A stretch of DNA of 9,702 nucleotides from Chloroflexota bacterium (GTDB lineage: Bacteria; Chloroflexota; Anaerolineae; Aggregatilineales; UBA3940), in contig DRKO01000392.1 of assembly GCA_011051745.1 (NCBI GenBank), positions 1-9,702 of the forward strand, in the 5' to 3' direction. This document shows, in pieces, positions 6,016 through 9,702 of this stretch. Made by a program: the position numbers and the translations under genes. The notes below the pieces were generated by a model. The model did no database searches. It had not been told where the DNA came from and was given only the letters and a program-made list of their open reading frames with translations. Numbering within the stretch: the first letter of the stretch is position 1; every line of letters begins with the position of its first letter.

Positions 6016-7428
6016 TCAGAGAGGGCTGCCCAGTCCTTCTTCCGGTGCAGCGATGCTATCGAGCAGTACGCGCCGCCCGAAGGCCGCCTCGACAAGTGGC
6101 AGGGCATTGTGTTCCGCCTGCCAGAGCTCGACGGCGGGATATTCATCGGCGATGAGCGTCAGGCGGAGCGATCCGTCATCCCATGAGACGGCGACATCAT
6201 CCACCGTAGCGTTGCGTCCTCGCTCCAGGAACTCGGCCAGCCGGAGGATGGCGGATAGCCGCCTGACGAGCACGTCATCCCCTTCTTCGAGCAGCGACCG
6301 ATAGGTAGAGATACGGGGCTTTCCGCGCCGATGATAGCGGGCGAGGAGGGCAATCAGGGCCGTCTCGCGCGGGGTGAAGCCCGGCAATCCCCGGTTAACG
6401 ATCAACGTCTCTGAGTGCCTGTGATGATCCTCGTAGTCAATGATGGTGCCCAGATCGTGCAACATGGCCGCTGCGTCGAGTAGCTCACGCTCGGCCTTAC
6501 CATAGCCATGCAGAGGGGCCAACTGCTCATACAAACGTCCAGCCAGATAACGAACGTGGTTGACATGCTGCTTCTGATAATCATAGATGCGGGCCATGTT
6601 CAGAAGGGTGAAACGACGCACATCGGGGATGACCGGATAGGCGAGATGCTGCCAGAAGCGCTCAAAGAAAAGTCCCTCGCGCAGTCCGTTGACCGAGATC
6701 ATCAACGCCTCGGCCGCACAACGCTCCATAATGGCGCGGATGACCATCGCGCCGGGCAGGATGATATCCGCGCGGTCGCTGTTCAGGCCGGGAATCTCGC
6801 GGCGCTCCTTTAGCGGCAGGGTGCGCAGCAGGTCAATCGTCTTCTCTACCGAGTCTCGGCTGAGCACAAAACCGTGCAGGGTGTTGAGCGGGTATTCCTG
6901 ACGCTCGGCTTCGATCCTCGCCAGATTGCGGATCGTGCCGCCCAGCCCAACCAGCAGCGTGCCGCGTGGCTTTAACCAGGACAGCGTATCGAGTCGCCGG
7001 TTGATCTCCTCCTCCACCTCCCGAAGCTCGGACTTCGTAGCCGGGTCGTTGCGGATGAATCGCTCGGTCAGGGTGAGGGCCCCCAGCGGGAACGAATGCC
7101 CCCGATAGAAGCGAGAAGCACGCACTTCGCTAACCTGAGCGCTGCCGCCACCGATATCCACGACAAAGCCTTCTGTCATCGGGATTTCGTTCAGTGCACC
7201 GAGGGTGGCGTAATAGGCCTCCTGCTCCCCATCCAGCACGCGCAGCGAGAGGCCGATCTCGCGGTGTACGCGCCCCACGAAGGCGGCTCCGTTTGCCGCA
7301 TCGCGGACGGCGCTGGTGGCAACGGCCAGCACGGTTTCCACATGTGTGCTATCGCAGAAACGCTTAAACAACCGCAGGGTGGATAGCCCACGCGCGATGG
7401 CACTCTCGCTCAGGCCGCGCTTGCTCAT
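6016..7428 (-). CDS. Ppx/GppA phosphatase with C-terminal HD domain, main part (N-terminus in another frame)
   Basis: The 470-residue frame carries most of an exopolyphosphatase / pppGpp phosphatase of the actin-like ASKHA fold. Visible are GEQEA (67-71), which holds the acidic residue usually assigned to catalysis, the second phosphate loop VVDIGGGSAQV (89-99), and GLGGTIRNLA (161-170). C-terminal to this lies an HD-type module with AAMLHDLG (H324, D325) and downstream His residues (H335, H336, H338). Missing is the first phosphate loop, which Ppx/GppA proteins need near their N-terminus. It is encoded just upstream at 7425-7574 in a different frame. The two reading frames meet at ATGA (7428-7425). 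There is no usable Shine-Dalgarno site before ATG 7428, so it would depend on coupled reinitiation, or the break is a frameshift. Substrate choice between polyphosphate and pppGpp is not decidable here. Confidence 0.85.
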   Translation of the reverse strand: MSKRGLSESAIARGLSTLRLFKRFCDSTHVETVLAVATSAVRDAANGAAFVGRVHREIGLSLRVLDGEQEAYYATLGALNEIPMTEGFVVDIGGGSAQVSEVRASRFYRGHSFPLGALTLTERFIRNDPATKSELREVEEEINRRLDTLSWLKPRGTLLVGLGGTIRNLARIEAERQEYPLNTLHGFVLSRDSVEKTIDLLRTLPLKERREIPGLNSDRADIILPGAMVIRAIMERCAAEALMISVNGLREGLFFERFWQHLAYPVIPDVRRFTLLNMARIYDYQKQHVNHVRYLAGRLYEQLAPLHGYGKAERELLDAAAMLHDLGTIIDYEDHHRHSETLIVNRGLPGFTPRETALIALLARYHRRGKPRISTYRSLLEEGDDVLVRRLSAILRLAEFLERGRNATVDDVAVSWDDGSLRLTLIADEYPAVELWQAEHNALPLVEAAFGRRVLLDSIAAPEEGLGSPL

Positions 7429-7574
7429 TCTCTTGCGAGCCGGACGACCTCGCGGATTTCATCCACCAGACGGTAAGCGTAGCCCGGTATAGCCGCCATG
7501 ACGATCAGGCGGGCGGTATTGGAACCCAGATCGATCACGGCGATGCGGCGGGGTCGTCCGGCAACCTCGGTCAC
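7425..7574 (-). CDS. N-terminal fragment of the Ppx/GppA protein (first phosphate loop)
   Basis: The GTG at 7574 opens a 49-residue frame ending at TGA 7427-7425. It encodes IAVIDLGSNTARL (11-23), the diagnostic first phosphate-binding loop of Ppx/GppA, and then RLVDEIREVVRL (35-46), typical of the next strand and helix in the family. The protein stops exactly where homologues continue into the part encoded from 7428, so these are two pieces of one roughly 519-residue protein. GAGG lies 10 nt before the GTG, and the upstream phosphoribosyltransferase gene stops 16 nt before it. One extra base near 7434 would join the frames and read RLRKRMSKRGL. Alternatively the ATGA overlap allows reinitiation. 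No canonical -1 slippery heptamer is seen at the junction. Confidence 0.8.
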   Translation of the reverse strand: MTEVAGRPRRIAVIDLGSNTARLIVMAAIPGYAYRLVDEIREVVRLARE

Positions 7575-7590
7575 TTTACGCGATCCTCTG

Positions 7591-8154
7591 CTAGCCGTTG
7601 TCCGTGAAAACCGGCAGGTGGCCCAGGGCGATAATGTCCTGCCATCTGGCGCGGTCGCCCTCGGTGAAGATCGCAGCCTGGGCGACGACCTCCCCTCCGG
7701 CCTTGTCGATCAGCAAACGCATTCCCTGAAGGGTGCTCCCTGTCGAGATGACATCATCCACCAGGATGACGCGCTTACCCTCGATCAGCTTCCGATCCTT
7801 CTCATCAAGGTAAAGAGTCTGGGGTTCGCCGGTCGTGATTGACATGGTTTCAGCATGAAGGGCTTCCCCCATATAGGGCTTGTATGCCTTGCGCAGAACG
7901 ACCCAGGGCTTATCCAGCTCAACTGCGAGAGCATAGAGCAGGGGGATGCTCTTTGCCTCCGCCGTGACGATCACATCGCATTCAATGTCACGTAGCCGTT
8001 TGGCAAGTTCCTTTGAGGTGGCCTGAACCATCTCCGTATCGCCCAGAATGTTGATGATCGCGATCCGGACGCCCGGCGCGACCTCAAAAAGCGGGAGTTC
8101 ACGCTTGACCCCCGCCACTTCCACCGGGTAGACCTCACGCTTCTGCTCAGACAT
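7591..8154 (-). CDS. Adenine phosphoribosyltransferase-like protein (type I PRTase)
   Basis: The 187-residue cytoplasmic protein has the type I phosphoribosyltransferase PRPP-binding motif VILVDDVISTGST (129-141), with acidic pair D133-D134. Upstream, TAEAKSIPL (64-72) and VVLRKAYKPYMGE (85-97) match the loop and flexible-hood regions of Apt-like enzymes. The N-terminus (REVYPVEVAGVKRELPLFEV) resembles the Apt-related subgroup of about 185-190 residues found in archaea and some bacteria, as I recall. The likely reaction is a purine base plus PRPP giving a nucleotide and PPi; the base is not certain. I chose ATG 8154 because AAGGAG (8165-8170) sits 10 nt before it. The frame is open back to a TTG at 8217, but that region covers the probable leader. 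It is the first gene of an operon with the Ppx/GppA gene. Confidence 0.85.
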   Translation of the reverse strand: MSEQKREVYPVEVAGVKRELPLFEVAPGVRIAIINILGDTEMVQATSKELAKRLRDIECDVIVTAEAKSIPLLYALAVELDKPWVVLRKAYKPYMGEALHAETMSITTGEPQTLYLDEKDRKLIEGKRVILVDDVISTGSTLQGMRLLIDKAGGEVVAQAAIFTEGDRARWQDIIALGHLPVFTDNG

Positions 8155-8184
8155 GGGGCGCTTTCTCCTTGTTCTGTCTGACGA

Positions 8185-8212
8185 TTGCATCTGAAGGGGA
8201 ACCGGGTATACT
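8185..8212 (+). promoter_or_regulatory. Candidate promoter for pcp
   Basis: TATACT (8207-8212), five of six to consensus, lies 16 nt after a poor -35, TTGCAT (8185-8190). Transcription would start near 8219 and give a leader of about 59 nt before the pcp start codon. It points toward the minus-strand promoter at 8233-8262. Confidence 0.45.
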
Positions 8213-8232
8213 GCCAATGTCCATCCGGGCTC

Positions 8233-8262
8233 ATTCTACTACAAAGCAACCAGTCTGCTCAA
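8233..8262 (-). promoter_or_regulatory. Candidate promoter for the phosphoribosyltransferase-Ppx operon
   Basis: On the minus strand a -35 TTGAGC (8257-8262) and a -10 TAGAAT (8233-8238, five of six) are separated by 18 nt. Transcription would start near 8226, giving a leader of about 70 nt before ATG 8154. It faces the candidate pcp promoter. Confidence 0.5.
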
Positions 8263-8277
8263 TATCAGGGGGCAGAG

Positions 8278-8907
8278 ATGACGCGCACAGGGCGAACGAT
8301 CCTGCTGACGGCCTTTGAGCCATTCGGTGGTCGGAGCCAGAACGCCTCGGAAGAGGCGCTCAACCACCTTATAAAGCATCCCGATCTACCGGCGGGCCTG
8401 ACACTGAAAGGATATCGCCTGCCCGTTGAGACAGGAACAGCAGGGCGGCTGGCCTGCCGGATAATTGACACGGTGAGGCCCGACGTGGTGATCTGCCTGG
8501 GAGAGGCCAGACGCGAGGCTGTCTGTTTGGAGCGGTTTGGATACAACGAGCGCCGCTTCCTGATCCCGGACAACGCAGGCAATCTGATAGAGGGCGAGCC
8601 CATCCTGCCCGGCGCACCCGATCGCTACCCCGCCACGCTTCCCCTTGAGACGATGCTGGTGGCCATGCAGGCGACCGACGTTCCGGTGCAACTCTCGGAA
8701 GACCCCGGACGCTACCTGTGTAACGAGGTGCTGTACAGCGTGTTGCATCATCTTGCGGAACATGCTCCGGACGTTCGAGCCGGATTCATTCACGTACCGC
8801 ACCTGCCCCGGCCAGACGACGAACCCGAAACCCCCTCACTGCCAGCCGATGAAGTTGTGCGTGCCCTGATAGCCGGACTGGGCAGCCTTTTCGAAACAAG
8901 CCCTTGA
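8278..8907 (+). CDS. pcp: Pyroglutamyl peptidase I (pyrrolidone-carboxylate peptidase)
   Basis: The 209-residue cytosolic cysteine peptidase of family C15 removes N-terminal pyroglutamate from peptides. The start carries the family signature ILLTAFEPFGG (8-18), followed by NASEEAL. The catalytic triad can be assigned: E85 in LERFGYN, C148 in GRYLCNE and H172 in GFIHVPHLP. Length fits the family (about 200-220). I chose ATG 8278 because AGGGGG (8267-8272) lies 5 nt upstream and the next residues match known N-termini. The frame stays open back to 8185, but that part covers the predicted promoter and does not look like Pcp. It is divergent from the phosphoribosyltransferase and is followed closely by a strong hairpin, so it is probably transcribed alone. 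Confidence 0.93.
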   Translation: MTRTGRTILLTAFEPFGGRSQNASEEALNHLIKHPDLPAGLTLKGYRLPVETGTAGRLACRIIDTVRPDVVICLGEARREAVCLERFGYNERRFLIPDNAGNLIEGEPILPGAPDRYPATLPLETMLVAMQATDVPVQLSEDPGRYLCNEVLYSVLHHLAEHAPDVRAGFIHVPHLPRPDDEPETPSLPADEVVRALIAGLGSLFETSP

Positions 8908-8911
8908 AAGC

Positions 8912-8941
8912 ATGAACGCCGGGAACAAGCCCGGCGTTCAT
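8912..8941. terminator. Long hairpin between pcp and the convergent small gene
   Basis: ATGAACGCCGGG (8912-8923) pairs perfectly with CCCGGCGTTCAT (8930-8941) around the 6-nt loop AACAAG. It lies 4 nt after the pcp stop and about 30 nt beyond the stop of the minus-strand gene. Neither side has a real T-run, so it may act as a bidirectional terminator of the GC-stem type or as an RNA 3'-end stabiliser. Confidence 0.7.
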
Positions 8942-8971
8942 ATGGCGTTACTGCCCCGGCTAATGAATTCC

Positions 8972-9208
8972 TTAACCTATTGAGAGGAACTCCTCATATA
9001 TCTGTGCCGCGAGGTCGTGGATGCTGGGTACGTCGGCGAGTGACAGAAGGTGTTCCACCGTGGCAAACGACAGGGGATATCTCTGTAGAACCTGCGCCCG
9101 CGTCTCGCGCCTTAACAGGCTCTCGCAAATCTCCTCGTAAAGCAACGCGTTACCAATCAGGTTATCCAGAACCATCCGATCGTCGATTTTGAAGTAAGCG
9201 ATAGCCAT
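8972..9208 (-). CDS. Small unknown helical protein (78 aa)
   Basis: I do not recognise a family. The 78-residue product is charged and predicted by eye to be mostly helical. Leu/Ile-rich amphipathic stretches lie at about 14-30 (LDNLIGNALLYEEICESLL) and 37-75. Residues 36-57 could suit a small helical bundle or a helix-turn-helix, but no motif is convincing. There is no signal peptide, membrane segment or metal site; one cysteine (C28). The ATG at 9208 is preferred because the purine-rich AGGAGGGAGGGG ends 8 nt before it. In-frame ATGs at 9238 and 9235 would place that ribosome site inside the gene. The upstream AT-rich stretch (9257-9275) has -10-like sequences but no good -35. A terminator-like hairpin separates it from the gene at 9329-9702. 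Confidence 0.65.
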   Translation of the reverse strand: MAIAYFKIDDRMVLDNLIGNALLYEEICESLLRRETRAQVLQRYPLSFATVEHLLSLADVPSIHDLAAQIYEEFLSIG

Positions 9209-9313
9209 TGGCGTCGCCCCTCCCTCCTGACCCATCATCGAGGCAGTTAACGCCTTCTATAAATGTTATCAGCGCTTCGGAGGGAAAATCTGTCGCAAAA
9301 GGCCTGAATTCGA

Positions 9314-9337
9314 GGAAAAGAAGGGGATTTAGTCCCC
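9314..9337 (-). terminator. Short terminator-like hairpin after the edge gene
   Basis: Read on the minus strand, GGGGA (9337-9333) pairs with TCCCC (9327-9323) around a 5-nt loop that contains the stop codon of the edge gene. It is followed by the pyrimidine-rich TTCTTTTCC. The stem is only 5 bp, so termination may be weak. Confidence 0.35.
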
Positions 9338-9702
9338 GGAAGGGGTAAAGGGACGAAAGCCAATGACGGTGATCACCTGCCGTGCACCGAAATCATCATA
9401 GGCAACCAGCAGTTGCCCTCCCTGCTCGGCGGCACGACGAACGGCCCAGAAAAGGACTTCTTCCATCCGCTGCCCCTGAAAGTACACCTGCTCCTCCGGC
9501 AGGCGCGTCACCCGGCCTGTGTAGACGAGCTTCAGGAACAGCGACGTTTCGCCAGCGGGGTCGCTGGCCTCCAGCGTATAGAAACTCAGCTCACCGGCCT
9601 GGCTGACAGCCACAGGACGCCCCCCGATCTGCGCACCGGTCTCCGTCCAGGTCAGGAGACCGGTCCAGGGATGCTGACCAAGGAGGGCAAACACCGCCCC
9701 CG
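9329..9702 (-). CDS. C-terminal part of an unrecognised protein, cut by the window edge
   Basis: The frame is open from the window edge to TAA at 9331-9329, showing about 123 residues. A GTG at 9694 exists, but nothing like a ribosome-binding site can be seen before it and the frame continues upstream, so the true start is probably outside. The visible part looks like a soluble mixed alpha/beta domain: alternating strand-like stretches (LSFYTLEA, SLFLKLVYTG, QLLVAYDDFG, QVITVIGF) and a helix near EEVLFWAVRRAAEQGG. There are no cysteines, membrane segments or motif that I can link to a known family. It ends about 120 nt before the start of the 78-residue gene on the same strand. Confidence 0.6.
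   Translation of the reverse strand, partial: GAVFALLGQHPWTGLLTWTETGAQIGGRPVAVSQAGELSFYTLEASDPAGETSLFLKLVYTGRVTRLPEEQVYFQGQRMEEVLFWAVRRAAEQGGQLLVAYDDFGARQVITVIGFRPFTPSGD

Noticed and set aside
5484..6146. Minus-strand frame of 220 codons opposite the MFS gene
   Set aside because: It is Ser/Arg/Pro-rich, without a ribosome-binding site, and overlaps two real genes.
7415..7440. Programmed -1 ribosomal frameshift in the Ppx/GppA gene as the main explanation
   Set aside because: The junction has no X-XXY-YYZ slippery heptamer and I see no stable structure just downstream; an indel or coupled reinitiation fits better.
8155..8217. Upstream TTG start giving the phosphoribosyltransferase 21 more residues
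   Set aside because: AAGGAG precedes the ATG at 8154 and the extra residues look unlike the family; the region is better explained as the leader.
8185..8277. Upstream ATG giving Pcp 31 more residues
   Set aside because: Family N-termini begin at the ILLTAFEPFGG strand, AGGGGG precedes ATG 8278, and the extension overlaps the predicted promoter.

Overview
The window is GC-rich, gene-dense bacterial DNA. Shine-Dalgarno sites are clear, some starts are GTG or TTG, genes sit in tight same-strand runs, and promoters look like sigma-70 types. The protein families suggest a Chloroflexota bacterium, perhaps Anaerolineae: a soluble P-type-ATPase-like HAD phosphatase, a Ppx/GppA protein with a C-terminal HD domain, an Apt-like phosphoribosyltransferase, and an FHA protein with a long Pro/Ala/Ser-rich tail. 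That placement is inference from family resemblance, not proof. There is no rRNA, tRNA, CRISPR array, insertion sequence or phage gene. No gene-free stretch exceeds 300 bases; the longest is 4531-4791.

Layout. (1) 36-1400, plus strand: a membrane-anchored M23 metallopeptidase, then a small exported protein with three Asp/Gly/Cys repeats and a strong hairpin after it. (2) 4530-1460, minus strand: a compact four-gene operon of FHA-domain protein, M24 Xaa-Pro peptidase, a degenerate HAD-like protein and a COG4087-type HAD phosphatase. Gaps are 6, -1 and 9 nt. (3) 4531-4791: a divergent intergenic region with an extended -10 promoter driving a 12-TM MFS transporter (4792-5997). (4) 8154-6016, minus strand: an Apt-like phosphoribosyltransferase followed by a Ppx/GppA-HD gene broken into two frames that meet at an ATGA overlap. 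(5) 8278-8907, plus strand: pyroglutamyl peptidase I, divergent from the phosphoribosyltransferase. (6) 9702-8972, minus strand: the 3' part of an unrecognised gene cut by the window edge, and a 78-residue unknown protein.

Functionally this looks mostly like housekeeping and salvage: cell-wall or peptide cleavage (M23), peptide turnover (M24, Pcp), nucleobase salvage and polyphosphate or alarmone hydrolysis (Apt-like plus Ppx/GppA), export (MFS), and phosphothreonine-dependent binding (FHA). I see no convincing new defence or mobile system. The points most worth checking are the frame break in the Ppx/GppA gene, the small repeat protein and the dyad in front of it, the HAD-like protein that has lost catalytic motifs, and the apparently face-to-face promoters between the phosphoribosyltransferase and pcp.
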